In this document: positions 7,403 to 16,639 of the stretch, piece after piece
Numbering within the stretch: position 1 is the stretch's first letter
How the letters are laid out: every line of letters begins with the position of its first letter
NCBI RefSeq assembly: GCF_900114165.1
Contig: NZ_FOSB01000014.1
Location: 35,975 to 99,974 of the forward strand
Direction: 5' to 3'
DNA from: Halobacillus dabanensis
GTDB taxonomy: Bacteria > Bacillota > Bacilli > Bacillales > Halobacillaceae
DNA: 64,000 nt
Position numbers and translations under genes: made by a program
The notes under the pieces: generated by a model
The model's input: only the letters and a program-made list of their open reading frames with translations
Databases searched by the model: none
What the model was told of the DNA's origin: nothing

Positions 7403-8836
7403 TTAACTTGCATCCTCTTTTTCATCAAATAGTTGAACGTTTTGTTCTTTCGTCCGCTTCTTATAAACACGATTCACATAATCATCCGTTAAGGCGGCGA
7501 TATCCTTATGCAGGAATAGCAATGGTATGATGTTTGCCAACAGAACAAAGGCCAGAAGTAAATCCAGGAATTGCCAGATGAATTGAAGTCCTCCGAGCGC
7601 CCCGACGAACACCGAGACAATGTATACGATTCGCATAATTTTAGCTGCTCGTAAGCTGAATAAGTATTCCGCTTGTTTTTCTCCATAAAATACGAGGATA
7701 CCGATCGTCGTTATGACGAAAAATAATAAAAATACAGTGATGAAACTGCTCCCGAAAGCGTCTCCGAATTCTGTCCCGATCGCGACATTAATCATGTTGG
7801 ATGCATCGCTGCCTCCGACTTCTCGCCAAGCCCCTGTAACAAGGACAGTTAAACCAGAAATAGTGCAAATGACGATGGTATCGATGAAGACACTGAAAAT
7901 TCCCCACATAGCTTGTCGTGATGGGTGATCTGTTTTTGCTGCGGCATGAGCAATGGATGCTGTCCCTAGACCTGCTTCGTTTGAGTACAGACCACGGGCA
8001 ATCCCCCAGCGCAACCCTTGAGTAACTGCTGCTCCTGCAAAACCACCGGTCGCAGAAATCGGTGTGAATGCATGGGTGAAGATTAAGCTGAATACATTAG
8101 GAATTTGGTCGATATTCGCAAAGATGATGTATAAACAAACGGAAAGGTAGATGAGTACCATCCCTGGCACCATTTTGTCTGTGACTCTAGCGATTCTTTT
8201 AATTCCCCCGAAAACCACGAGGGCAATAGCTAGGCACATGACTGCACCGGTGACTTCTACTGGCCAACCGAAGGCCCCTTCTGTTTGTGTCGCTATGGAG
8301 TTTGATTGAACCATCGTACTCGGAATCAGTTCAATCATTAAGAAAAAGGCGAACGCAGTGGAGACCCACTTCCAACCGAGGGCCTTTTTTATGTAATATT
8401 GCGGCCCGCCGACCCAAATACCGTTCTCGTTCTTCTCTCTATACTTCATTCCGAGCAAAATTTCACTATATTTGGTGGCCATCCCGATCAAAGCAACAAG
8501 CCACATCCAGAATAATGCGCCTGGTCCCCCCAGAGAAATGGCGACAGGAACACCGACAATATTTGTGGCTCCGGCTGTCGAGGCTAGGGCAGAGGTGAAA
8601 GCCTGAAATGGTGTGATAGTTCCCTTCTTTTTTGTCTTTTTAAAGATTTGACCAATCGTTTGGTGAAGAACATGTCCGAAAAAGCGGAATTGAAAGAACT
8701 TGATCCTGAAAGTAAGGAAGATCCCGCCAAGAATCAAGATGATTGCTAGTGGATATGTCCATAGAAAATTAGATATTGTTGTAAGTCCTTCTTTAATAGT
8801 ATTCCACAAATTTCCCAATGAAAGTGCCCCTTTCAA
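7403..8836 (-). CDS. Sodium:alanine symporter (AGCS family)
   Basis: A 477-residue membrane transporter of the alanine or glycine:cation symporter family, which brings in alanine or glycine with Na+ (AlsT/DagA type). It has about ten to eleven membrane segments. Family motifs include FQAFTSALASTAGATNI (about 78-94), GGPGALFWMW, the SNEAGLGTA segment and QAMWGIFSVFIDT. The frame starts at 8836, just after GTTGAAAGGGGC on the minus strand. It stands alone between convergent and divergent neighbours. The exact substrate is not decided by sequence. Confidence 0.9.
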   Translation of the reverse strand: MKGALSLGNLWNTIKEGLTTISNFLWTYPLAIILILGGIFLTFRIKFFQFRFFGHVLHQTIGQIFKKTKKKGTITPFQAFTSALASTAGATNIVGVPVAISLGGPGALFWMWLVALIGMATKYSEILLGMKYREKNENGIWVGGPQYYIKKALGWKWVSTAFAFFLMIELIPSTMVQSNSIATQTEGAFGWPVEVTGAVMCLAIALVVFGGIKRIARVTDKMVPGMVLIYLSVCLYIIFANIDQIPNVFSLIFTHAFTPISATGGFAGAAVTQGLRWGIARGLYSNEAGLGTASIAHAAAKTDHPSRQAMWGIFSVFIDTIVICTISGLTVLVTGAWREVGGSDASNMINVAIGTEFGDAFGSSFITVFLLFFVITTIGILVFYGEKQAEYLFSLRAAKIMRIVYIVSVFVGALGGLQFIWQFLDLLLAFVLLANIIPLLFLHKDIAALTDDYVNRVYKKRTKEQNVQLFDEKEDAS

Positions 8837-8963
8837 CTACTTTTGATATCCACCTATTCCCTTTTTATGGGATTTAAAACTGGTGATTTGAGCACAGTAG
8901 GTGAGAGAATAGAGGAAATAGCGTATCCTTTATAGTAGAAAAGCCCAAACAGGAGGGATGAAG

Positions 8964-9560
8964 TTGATTATCAGTGAAAAGGAATTTCATGATCACTCGA
9001 TGAGTAAATTGATAAAAGGAGCTGTTGTCCCCAGGCCGATTGCGTGGGTGTCTACCATCAGTTCAAATGGGACACGTAACCTGGCTCCATTTAGTTTTTT
9101 TACTGTGGCATCGATGAACCCGATCACCCTTTGCTTTTCCGTAGGTAGTGGACAAAGGGAAAAAGATACGTTGGTGAATATAAAACAATCGAAGGAATTC
9201 ATCATTAATATCGTTTCAGAATCCTTAGCGAATCAAATGCATGAAAGTAGTAAAGGTTATGGGGCTGATGTTGATGAATTCGAAGTGGCAGGTACAGAGT
9301 TCGAGGATGGCGACTTTGTTCAAGTTCCACGAGTGAAACGGTCTCCAGTTCATATGGAATGCGAACTGGATCAAGTTATTGAAATAGGAGAAGGGAATCT
9401 AGTGTTAGGTAAATTGATCGGTTATCACATCCAGGATGAAGTGTATGAGGAGACAGATAAAGTGGATCCCCAAAAGTTGAAACCCGTGGGTCGAATGGCA
9501 GGCGATTACAGTTATATCCGTGATTTCTATACACTCCCAAATGACGATTTACCAAAATGA
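8964..9560 (+). CDS. Flavin reductase-like domain protein
   Basis: About 198 residues with the FMN-binding split-barrel fold of the flavoredoxin/flavin reductase family, similar to Bacillus YwrF. Visible features are VVPRPIAWVSTIS near the start, NLAPFSFFTVAS, GQREKDTLVNI and the closing PVGRMAGDYSYIRD. AGGAGGG ends at 8957, directly against an ATG at 8958, which is too close; the TTG at 8964 gives a proper six-base spacing and is preferred, giving a slightly shorter protein. It probably binds FMN and reduces a flavin or serves as an oxidoreductase; the substrate is unknown. Terminated at 9563-9605. Confidence 0.82.
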   Translation: MIISEKEFHDHSMSKLIKGAVVPRPIAWVSTISSNGTRNLAPFSFFTVASMNPITLCFSVGSGQREKDTLVNIKQSKEFIINIVSESLANQMHESSKGYGADVDEFEVAGTEFEDGDFVQVPRVKRSPVHMECELDQVIEIGEGNLVLGKLIGYHIQDEVYEETDKVDPQKLKPVGRMAGDYSYIRDFYTLPNDDLPK

Positions 9561-9562
9561 GA

Positions 9563-9605
9563 AAAAGCCGTGGTTGCCTATAAGGAACCATGGCTTCTTT
9601 TTTTG
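9563..9605 (+). terminator. Terminator of the flavin reductase-like gene
   Basis: The stem AAGCCGTGGTT / GAACCATGGCTT is followed by a run of T's just after the stop codon. Confidence 0.8.
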
Positions 9606-9678
9606 CGAGCCTTCATTCACCTCCCATCGTCTTCCGCTTTCCATTATTTTCTGTACCAGGTCATACATATTTTCCCAA

Positions 9679-10479
9679 TTACTCCAAACGTGGATTGGTT
9701 GGGTCGCATGCTGGATATTCCCCTTGGGTTGTTTCAGCTAATTTATAGAGGTAATAGCATTCCTCCCTGGCCATATGGTCCGCCATCAAAGGGGAAAAGG
9801 TGCTGAGGACGGTTTCATTCAGCTCCATCTCTTCTAATTCTTCCAAAAAGGTCCTGAAAATTTTCATTTCCAGCTCTACTTCATCATTGAAACGAGTCAA
9901 GGCTGGGAATGAATGTTTATTAGTGCGAAGATATCCCTTCATTTCGACCGCTTTTATGTAAAACTGGTTGAAATGCTGCCGAAACGTGTCGCTTTTCTCC
10001 TTCAGCCGTCTCTCCACAGCGTCCATCTCATCATTGATCGCCCCTGCATGCCCTGAAGCATCCATTAACCAGAGCATATGGTGATGAAGTTCGTGGAACA
10101 GAGGAGGCACATCACCTTTACTTAAGAAACCGAGAACGAGTAAATATTCTTCTAATTCATTCACCATATGATTCAGGAATGTCGGGCTCAAATGAATTTT
10201 CACCTTGCCGAACAGAGAGCGCTCAATCAGATTCAGTTTAAACTTATGGAATTCGCGTGCTTTTTCCCCGACTTTTTTGGAAAAAGAAATCATATCTTTC
10301 ACTTCTTCATCACGGACCTGTTTCAGCAGCCGATCCCATAAAGCCACATACTCTTTCGCTTTCTTCCCTGATTCTTCTTCCGAAGGATAGAGAGAATCGC
10401 GGATGAAGCGGGCGTGATCGCCCAGAATTTGCAGCCAAAATAAGTGTTCGAATTTTGCTTCTTCCCAATAGTTTTTCAC
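9679..10479 (-). CDS. DUF2935 protein (putative metal-binding helical protein)
   Basis: An all-helical protein of about 266 residues built from two similar halves. Each begins with an E(x)2(F)EHxFW-like or E-rich helix (NYWEEAKFEHLFWLQILGDHARF at the start; DEVELEMKIFRTFLEELEEMEL in the second half), and DHMAREECYYLYKLA closes the bundle. This matches DUF2935, whose solved members are described as a Bacillus metalloprotein-like fold. Start chosen at GTG 10479, which follows AGAGGGTGAT at the right distance and gives the usual MKNYWEEA start; the longer frame to 10539 lacks a ribosome site. Function unknown. It lies alone, convergent with the flavin reductase gene. Confidence 0.75.
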   Translation of the reverse strand: MKNYWEEAKFEHLFWLQILGDHARFIRDSLYPSEEESGKKAKEYVALWDRLLKQVRDEEVKDMISFSKKVGEKAREFHKFKLNLIERSLFGKVKIHLSPTFLNHMVNELEEYLLVLGFLSKGDVPPLFHELHHHMLWLMDASGHAGAINDEMDAVERRLKEKSDTFRQHFNQFYIKAVEMKGYLRTNKHSFPALTRFNDEVELEMKIFRTFLEELEEMELNETVLSTFSPLMADHMAREECYYLYKLAETTQGEYPACDPTNPRLE

Positions 10480-10649
10480 GTTTATCACCCTCTTTTTATC
10501 ATTCCTCATCCATGTATATTCACGGCTATGTACCTTCATGAAAATAATGTAGGTCCTTTTCTTACCGGTTGCCTTTGTGAAGAGTTTCCTTTTAAAACTA
10601 AAAGAAATTAAAAAGGGGGCTTCTCAAATGCCAGATTCTCCTATATACT

Positions 10650-10674
10650 ACTGTATTAGTAGTAATAATACAGT
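10650..10674. promoter_or_regulatory. Palindromic operator for the GntR (YtrA-like) repressor
   Basis: A perfect inverted repeat, ACTGTATTA and TAATACAGT with a seven-base spacer, lies 36 bases before the gntR start. YtrA-family repressors bind such operators over their own promoter, so autoregulation of the operon is likely. That is an inference from position and symmetry. Confidence 0.65.
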
Positions 10675-10709
10675 TAATACAGATAGAACACACCTATGGA
10701 GGTGGCTGG

Positions 10710-11087
10710 ATGTTTGAGTTGGACTTCAGAAGCCGAAAGCCCATCTATGAACAGCTTGTAGAGAAGCTGAAGCAACTGATTATTAATGACGTTCTGAAGG
10801 AAGATGAAAAATTGCCTTCCGTGAGGGAGCTGGCCCAACAGTTGACAATCAACCCGAACACGATTCAAAAAGCGTATCGTGAGTTGGAGTCGCAAGGCTA
10901 TATTTACTCATTAAAAGGGAAAGGAAGTTTCGTTCATCCTTCTGGAAAAGTAGATAACGATGAGGAGTTGAAAAAAGTGAGGGAAGAGTTGAAAAAGTTG
11001 TTTGCTGAAGCGATTTATTTAGGGATGACATCAGAAGAGATCGCCGCTCTTCTCCACGAAGTGGAAGGAGGTCAGCAGGATGATTGA
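10710..11087 (+). CDS. GntR-family transcriptional regulator, YtrA subfamily
   Basis: A 125-residue repressor. The N-terminal winged helix-turn-helix (about residues 8-75) reads PIYEQLVEKLKQLI, KLPSVRELAQQLTINPNT and GKGSFV. The short C-terminal tail of two helices (DDEELKKVREELKKLF, MTSEEIAALLHEVEG) is what defines the YtrA group, which dimerises without a large ligand domain. YtrA of B. subtilis answers to lipid-II-binding antibiotics. ATG follows GGAGGTGGCTGG. It overlaps the next gene by eight bases, so translation is coupled. Confidence 0.9.
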   Translation: MFELDFRSRKPIYEQLVEKLKQLIINDVLKEDEKLPSVRELAQQLTINPNTIQKAYRELESQGYIYSLKGKGSFVHPSGKVDNDEELKKVREELKKLFAEAIYLGMTSEEIAALLHEVEGGQQDD

Positions 11088-11979
11088 AGTTCAAGGGCTA
11101 CATAAATCTATTGATAGGACGAAAATTTTGAAAGATGTCTCTTTTTATGTCCAAAAGGGTTCGATTTATGGGTTGCTTGGATCCAATGGGGCTGGAAAGA
11201 CGACATTGATGAGAATTTTAGCAGGGATTTTAAAACAAAATGATGGAATAGTGCGTGTCCTGGAGGAAGACATCTTTGAAAACGACAAGGTCAAACAAAA
11301 TGTCGTCTTTTTGCCGGACAATCTGTATTTCCTCCCTCAGTATACAACGAAGCAGATGGCAGATTACTACCGTTCTATGTATGACGGCTGGAGTGAAGAG
11401 CGTTATGAAAATTTAAAGCGTGTTTTCCATCTGGATGAAAAAAAGAAAATCAGCCAGTTCTCCAAAGGCATGCAGAGACAGGTTGCGTTTTGGCTTGCGA
11501 TGTCAGCGAAGCCGGATGTCTTGATCATTGATGAACCTTTCGACGGACTCGATGCCGTGATGAGACAAAAAGTGAGGAGCTTAATCATCCAGGATGTAGC
11601 CGAACGTGAGATGACCGTTTTGATTTCTTCTCACAATTTAAGAGAGGTGGAAGATATTTGCGACCATGTCGGTATTTTACATAAAGGTGAAATACTGCTT
11701 GAGCGAGACCTGGATGATTTGAAAGCAGATGTCCATAAAATCCAGGTTGCCTTTCAGGAGGAAGACTTTGATCCTGAAACCTCAAATCTGGATGTACTAC
11801 ATCAGGAGAAGCGAGGGAGTGTCTTCTTGTTGATTGTAAGAGGAAATGAAACTGCTATTTCAGCAGAAATGGAAAAATACCGCCCGCTTGTCTATGATAG
11901 ACTTCCGCTCACCTTAGAGGAGATATTCATTTATGAAATGGGGGGTGCAGGGTATGCGTTCGAAAACATCATCGTTTAA
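11080..11979 (+). CDS. ABC transporter ATP-binding protein (YtrB-like)
   Basis: A 299-residue ABC ATPase. It has Walker A GSNGAGKTT (about 36-44), the signature FSKGMQRQ, Walker B VLIIDEPFDGLD and the switch His in ISSHNLREVED. The N-terminal EVQGLHKSIDRTKIL is typical of YtrB/EcsA-type single-domain ATPases. AAGGAGGTC precedes the ATG inside the end of gntR. Its last ~26 bases overlap the permease start. It would power the membrane protein encoded next; the transported substrate, or a sensing role in envelope stress, is unknown. Confidence 0.9.
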   Translation: MIEVQGLHKSIDRTKILKDVSFYVQKGSIYGLLGSNGAGKTTLMRILAGILKQNDGIVRVLEEDIFENDKVKQNVVFLPDNLYFLPQYTTKQMADYYRSMYDGWSEERYENLKRVFHLDEKKKISQFSKGMQRQVAFWLAMSAKPDVLIIDEPFDGLDAVMRQKVRSLIIQDVAEREMTVLISSHNLREVEDICDHVGILHKGEILLERDLDDLKADVHKIQVAFQEEDFDPETSNLDVLHQEKRGSVFLLIVRGNETAISAEMEKYRPLVYDRLPLTLEEIFIYEMGGAGYAFENIIV

Positions 11980-13948
11980 TAAAGAAATTATCAAGCAGGA
12001 TTTCCGCAATGTCGGCTGGATCAGTATCGTTTATTTTCTAGGTTTATTCTTCATTGTCCCGATGCAATTGTTTATGGAGATGAGCAAAGAAGAACCTAGC
12101 ATTCCTGATGATCGTGGTTTGTTTGGTTCTATTTTCGCTTATGAACTGCAGTTATTTTTCCTTTTCATTATGCCACTGTTGATGGCTGTCTTTTTATTCC
12201 GTTATTTGCACGTCAAAGGGGCCTCAGACTTTGCGCACAGTTTCCCGATGAAAAGGGGGAAATTGTACCAACATCATATAGTTTCGGGTGTCATTCTATT
12301 AATTCTACCGATTTTACTGAATTATTTGATCCTCATTATTACCGCAGGGGCAGTGGATGTGCAAGATTACTATACGGTGACTAATTTGGGTTATTGGTTA
12401 TGGTTGTTCAGTACAATGACGCTTCTGATCTTTATGGTAGGGGTTTTTGTGGGCACTTTGACAGGGCTGTCTGCCGTACAGGGAATTCTCACGTACATTT
12501 TATTGTTTTTACCCGCAGGTTTATATGTCTTGATTGCTTTTCACTTAAGTTCATATATTAAAGGGTATTCCGGTGATGTTGTCCTGGAACGATCGATTCA
12601 ATATTTTTCTCCTTTGGTCGACTTAGTAGAGTTTCAACGTTACGCCCCGGATCCAGCAGAAGTACCTGTTGAGAAGCTTCCATTAATCATTTATGGCTTA
12701 GTTGCAGCTGCTTTTTACGTTTTGTCCTTATTTCTGTATAAAAAGCGGTCGCTTGAATCGGCTGGCCGCGCATTGGCCGTGACTGCACTTAATCCAGTGT
12801 TTAAAGTGGGAGTGACATTCTGTTTCGCGCTGTTTGGTGGAATGTATTTTACGGTTTCTCAGAATGAATACAGTTGGATGATTATGGGGTATTTCATCGG
12901 CGGAACATTCGGTTATGCGGCAGCTTCCATGCTTCTTGAGAAAACATGGCGGGTTTTCAATTGGAGGCACCTGAAAGGATGGTTCGGTTATGGTGCCGTC
13001 ACGTGTGCTTTAATTGCCATCATTCCGTTCCTTTGGCAAAACTATGAATCGTACGTTCCCAAAAGTAGTGAAGTAGAAAAAGTCTTTGTGAGCAATGGTT
13101 ATTGGCAGTATCAGAGGATGGTAGATGAAGAGATGGAGATTCCTTTTATCACCTCCGTTGAATCTATACAGTCGACAATTGATCTACATGAACAGCTGAT
13201 CGAAGTCAGTAATCCTTTGGAAGATGGTCGGGATTCCTTCTTCTTTGTTTATAGAATGGAAGATGGCAGCGAAATTTACCGTCAATACAGAGTCGATGAG
13301 CAAGAGGTGGCTGAAGCAAAAAAAGCTGTTTATGAAACAGAAGAATACAAGAAGATCGAATATCCTGTGTTAGGCCTCGACCCTGATAAAGTGAACCGGC
13401 TTCACATAGGCTCTTATTCAGGGCAAGGTGGAAAAGAGTTTTATGATCCTGAGCTAATTGCTGGTTTTGTAGAAGTATTGAAAGAAGATATTGAAGGAAT
13501 ATCCTATGAAGACATGGTTACACCGCGCGGGTTGTACTCCAATGTCCACTTTACCGTTAATGGAAATCCTGATAATCCTTTTCATGTTCAACTTCATCCA
13601 TCTTTTGAAAGGACTATGGGTTGGTTGAAGGAAAAAGGTTTTTATGAAGAAGCAATGACTCTGCCTGCGGATATCCACCGGGCAGACGTGTACCGTTGGC
13701 CAGAGAACCGTGACTTTTCAAATAATCATGTAAGGCTCATTGTAGAGCGGTTGAAAGAAGAGGGGATAGAACCGCTTGAATTCACAAGTGATGAGAAAAT
13801 AGGCTCTCTAATGAAAGGACAACAAAATCAGGAAGACGGTGCTTATATTGTTGCTTTTTATTTCGATGAGCGTAATTCGGATCATTATGAAGTACTAAGC
13901 TTCGGTAAAGAGGATGCTCCAGATTTTATTAAGGAACACTTTGAATAA
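11954..13948 (+). CDS. ABC transporter permease with large C-terminal extracytoplasmic domain
   Basis: About 664 residues. The first ~370 residues hold roughly nine membrane segments, among them WISIVYFLGLFFIVP, FLFIMPLLMAVFLF, GVILLILPILLNYLI and ALIAIIPFLW. The remaining ~290 residues are hydrophilic and acidic with no further membrane span, so they should form one exposed domain. Such a tail is seen in some Bacillus permeases of YtrA/YtrB-type operons (possibly DUF6449; not searched). Start chosen at ATG 11954 after GGGGGTGCAGG; an ATG at 11933 is in frame. It is sandwiched between the ATPase and an ECF sigma factor, which suggests a sensing or stress role. Confidence 0.8.
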   Translation: MRSKTSSFNKEIIKQDFRNVGWISIVYFLGLFFIVPMQLFMEMSKEEPSIPDDRGLFGSIFAYELQLFFLFIMPLLMAVFLFRYLHVKGASDFAHSFPMKRGKLYQHHIVSGVILLILPILLNYLILIITAGAVDVQDYYTVTNLGYWLWLFSTMTLLIFMVGVFVGTLTGLSAVQGILTYILLFLPAGLYVLIAFHLSSYIKGYSGDVVLERSIQYFSPLVDLVEFQRYAPDPAEVPVEKLPLIIYGLVAAAFYVLSLFLYKKRSLESAGRALAVTALNPVFKVGVTFCFALFGGMYFTVSQNEYSWMIMGYFIGGTFGYAAASMLLEKTWRVFNWRHLKGWFGYGAVTCALIAIIPFLWQNYESYVPKSSEVEKVFVSNGYWQYQRMVDEEMEIPFITSVESIQSTIDLHEQLIEVSNPLEDGRDSFFFVYRMEDGSEIYRQYRVDEQEVAEAKKAVYETEEYKKIEYPVLGLDPDKVNRLHIGSYSGQGGKEFYDPELIAGFVEVLKEDIEGISYEDMVTPRGLYSNVHFTVNGNPDNPFHVQLHPSFERTMGWLKEKGFYEEAMTLPADIHRADVYRWPENRDFSNNHVRLIVERLKEEGIEPLEFTSDEKIGSLMKGQQNQEDGAYIVAFYFDERNSDHYEVLSFGKEDAPDFIKEHFE

Positions 13949-13965
13949 GGGAGAGAAAAAGGAAG

Positions 13966-14487
13966 ATGGACTTTTGCGACATGTATGAACAATATTACCA
14001 TCGCGTCTATTATACAGCCTTGAAAGTGACGAAGAATCCTTGTTCAGCGGAAGATATCCTTCAGGAAACATTCCTTAAAGCTTACGGGAAGTTTGAGGAG
14101 GTCAGAGATGAAGGGAAGGTAGGTTCGTGGTTATCTACTATTGCTCACAGGAAAGCGATTGACCTGTTACGCAAGGAGAAAAAAGCTGTACTTTTACCTA
14201 TAGAAGAAATTCCTTTGTCACAACCTATAGCTGTTAACCCTGAATCTGATGTCGAGCGTATTTGCGAGCATCATCATTTGGAAGAAGATGTGAAAAAACG
14301 GATGAGTACCTTGTCTCCCAAGCTCCGAGCCGTTTTTCAATTAAGTTATTATAAAGAGCTGCAAGAAAAAGAGATAGCTTCTTACCTCCGTATTACGCCG
14401 GCTGCCGTCAAATCCCGCCTTCACCGGGCGAGACAGGCGATGAAAGAGAAGCTAGAGAAAGAAATCTCTCATTATTCCACAGCATAA
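13966..14487 (+). CDS. ECF-family RNA polymerase sigma factor
   Basis: A 173-residue group 4 sigma factor. Region 2 (about residues 5-75) shows YYHRVYYTALKVTKN, SAEDILQETFLKAY and the -10-binding GSWLSTIAHRKAIDLLRK. Region 4 (about 110-165) shows LSPKLRAVFQLSYYKE, EKEIASYLRITPAAVKSRL and HRARQAMK. There is no adjacent anti-sigma gene; the gene follows the permease by 17 bases behind AAGGGAGAG. The upstream permease tail could be the sensor, but this is inference. Terminated by a strong hairpin at 14494-14526. Confidence 0.9.
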   Translation: MDFCDMYEQYYHRVYYTALKVTKNPCSAEDILQETFLKAYGKFEEVRDEGKVGSWLSTIAHRKAIDLLRKEKKAVLLPIEEIPLSQPIAVNPESDVERICEHHHLEEDVKKRMSTLSPKLRAVFQLSYYKELQEKEIASYLRITPAAVKSRLHRARQAMKEKLEKEISHYSTA

Positions 14488-14493
14488 ATGAAA

Positions 14494-14526
14494 GCAGGGC
14501 TCCAAAAAAAGGAGCCCTGCTTTTTT
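14494..14526 (+). terminator. Terminator of the gntR-ABC-sigma operon
   Basis: A perfect ten-base stem, GCAGGGCTCC / GGAGCCCTGC with a seven-A loop, followed by six T. Confidence 0.92.
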
Positions 14527-14564
14527 AGTAGATAGCTATAAAACTAAATGCCAGTATTCCGGAG

Positions 14565-14966
14565 ACCCGATTTCGAGACTTTATTGCGAATAAGGATCGG
14601 TGGGGGATAAGTCGCTTTCCGCGGGGAAGACGGCAAGCCTCCTCGGTCACTTCATGACCTTTGGTGTCTCGCCAGTCTATCCTTTCCCGTTCTTACACCT
14701 GGATGACCCCACATTCCAATGGATTACATAGGTCCTACGTGTGCTATCCAGCTCTAGTGCCTAGCGGCTAGTGAGACTTCCCTCGCTTCTGTACGATAAG
14801 TCAACATCGAAACACTACGCTCTTCGTGTTTCCTTTATCTCCTCCAGCTCTAGGCTAGTTCCGGTGTCTAGCCTCTCGAGGAGGCTCAGCGCCCGCCCCA
14901 CGGAAAGCAAACCTTTTCCCGCAGCCCCAAACTCTCATTAAAGTCTCGAAACTGAGTCTTACAGAA
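14565..14966. repeat. Non-coding composite element with ~80-bp inverted ends
   Basis: No gene is present. The left end (14565-14645) reads gatttcgagactttattgcg, then gctttccgcgggg, then gcctcctcgg. The reverse complement of the right end (14872-14966) reads agtttcgagactttaatgag, then gctttccgtgggg, then gcctcctcga. The two ends are therefore imperfect inverted repeats of about 80 bases. The middle (about 14750-14862, minus orientation) is another copy of the module found at 37775-37870: ggagataaaggaaacacg, then gatgttgacttatcgtac, then gcgagggaagt. It looks like a MITE-like or nested dispersed repeat of the kind common in Bacillaceae. Confidence 0.75.
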
Positions 14967-15000
14967 TAGGGAGCGTATATTTAAGGAAACTCAGTCGTAA

Positions 15001-16635
15001 TTATTTTCCGAATGAAGATAAAAATTTGACGCGGTCACCCATCGGGGGCACTTGCTCATCGACGAGAGCGACTTCTAAGACTGCTGGACCGTTTGTATTC
15101 AGAACGGAAGCGAGGTTCTTGTCATGGATATCTTCCATAGAATCAATGCGGGCATTCGGAACGCCGAGTGATGCAGCCATTCGGGAGATGTCGATTGCTT
15201 CTTGACCGAATCGTTCATGGGCACGTTTATATTGAAGCGAATGTCCATGGTGGACCATCCCAAGACGGGCATTATTCATAACGATAAACAAAACGGGAAT
15301 CTCATACTCTTTTGCTGTCAAAAGCTCCATACCATGCATGAAGAAACAACCGTCACCGGTGATGCTGACGGTCTGGCGCTCTGGGTCAGCCAACTTCGCA
15401 CCGATTGCACTACCGATGCCACTTCCCATTGCTCCAAAATGGACATTGATATCGAAGGAATCGGAACTCTTCACGCCCATGTGGTGAACGACATAAGCCA
15501 TAAATTCCCCGATATCGATGGTGTAACGGGTGTCCTCCGGCAACTTTTCCTGCAAGGCCCATAAAACATTCTGCGTTCTATATTCTTCTGTTATGTGTGG
15601 TGGCATGTGCTCGATTTCAGGCAGTGTTTGATGCTTGATTCCCATACCATTGAGAGCGGTAATAATGGATGAAACAGTGACATTGATATCCCCATGAACG
15701 GGAATGTCCACCAGGTATTTCCGGTTGAAGACAGCCGCATCATAATCCACTTGGATCATTGTACGATTCTTAGCGATGTTTGGATTCCAATTGTTTGTCG
15801 CTGTTTCTCCGAGACTTGAACCTAGTACAAGGACTGTCTCTGCTTTGCCTTCATTGATAAGTTGTGATGCTTCTTCATGACCTGCAAAGCCGAAAATTCC
15901 TTTAAGAAGGGGATGGGTATCTGGTATATATCCTTTGGCTTGCGGACTCGTAACGATTGGCCAATTTAAGGTTTCGGCAAGTTCTAACACATCTTCAACA
16001 GACCCTCGGATTCCTTGTCCGGCGAATATATAGCCACTCTTACTGCCTGCAAGTTGCTCAGCTGCCTTTGTAATGTGTTCATCTTCAGGGAGAAGTGGGC
16101 GGCGTTGTGGGAATTCAGGGATAGACGGTTCTATAATATTTGTAAGCTGAACGTCAATAGGCATGGCGATGTGGACAGGGCCCGGGACACCAGTCATCGC
16201 AATCTCAACCGCTTTATGAATCTCCGGTAAAAGGTCTTCCGCCCGGTCCACTCTCTGGCTGTATTTAGTTACCGGTTGATAGAGAGGGTCTGCGTGCAAT
16301 TCTTGAGAAGCGTTCAATCCGACAGTGTCGACAGGGACAGCACCTGTCAAAAATAACACAGGGAGATGTTCACGCATGGCATTCGCGGCACCTGTAATTA
16401 AGTTCGTTCCGCCTGGACCGCTGCTTCCGATACATACGCCGAGCGAATCCGAATATTTGGCATAGGAAGCTGCCATATAAGATGCCGCTCCTTCGTGTTT
16501 AGTCACAATCGGTGTGATAGAGGGAGTATCGTAAAGTTCATCGAAAAAAGCATTGACGGACCCGGCTGGAATTCCAAAAATGTAAGAAACGTTACCGGAG
16601 ACGAGGTAATCTAATACAGCACGAACTGATTTCAT
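15001..16635 (-). CDS. Thiamine pyrophosphate enzyme, acetolactate synthase-like
   Basis: A 544-residue TPP-dependent enzyme of the acetolactate synthase/pyruvate oxidase superfamily. The N-terminal PYR domain has IFGIPAGSVNAFFD and the catalytic Glu in VTKHEGAASYMA. The middle domain follows TGVPGPVHIAMPIDVQ, and the C-terminal PP domain has the TPP/Mg motif GDGCFFMHGMELLTA with VMNNARLGM. The length is a little short for AlsS (about 570). No small subunit or decarboxylase neighbour is present. It starts four bases after the stop of the GGDEF-EAL gene, so the two share a transcript. The true reaction (acetolactate, carboligase or oxidase) is uncertain. Confidence 0.8.
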   Translation of the reverse strand: MKSVRAVLDYLVSGNVSYIFGIPAGSVNAFFDELYDTPSITPIVTKHEGAASYMAASYAKYSDSLGVCIGSSGPGGTNLITGAANAMREHLPVLFLTGAVPVDTVGLNASQELHADPLYQPVTKYSQRVDRAEDLLPEIHKAVEIAMTGVPGPVHIAMPIDVQLTNIIEPSIPEFPQRRPLLPEDEHITKAAEQLAGSKSGYIFAGQGIRGSVEDVLELAETLNWPIVTSPQAKGYIPDTHPLLKGIFGFAGHEEASQLINEGKAETVLVLGSSLGETATNNWNPNIAKNRTMIQVDYDAAVFNRKYLVDIPVHGDINVTVSSIITALNGMGIKHQTLPEIEHMPPHITEEYRTQNVLWALQEKLPEDTRYTIDIGEFMAYVVHHMGVKSSDSFDINVHFGAMGSGIGSAIGAKLADPERQTVSITGDGCFFMHGMELLTAKEYEIPVLFIVMNNARLGMVHHGHSLQYKRAHERFGQEAIDISRMAASLGVPNARIDSMEDIHDKNLASVLNTNGPAVLEVALVDEQVPPMGDRVKFLSSFGK

Positions 16636-16639
16636 TTGC

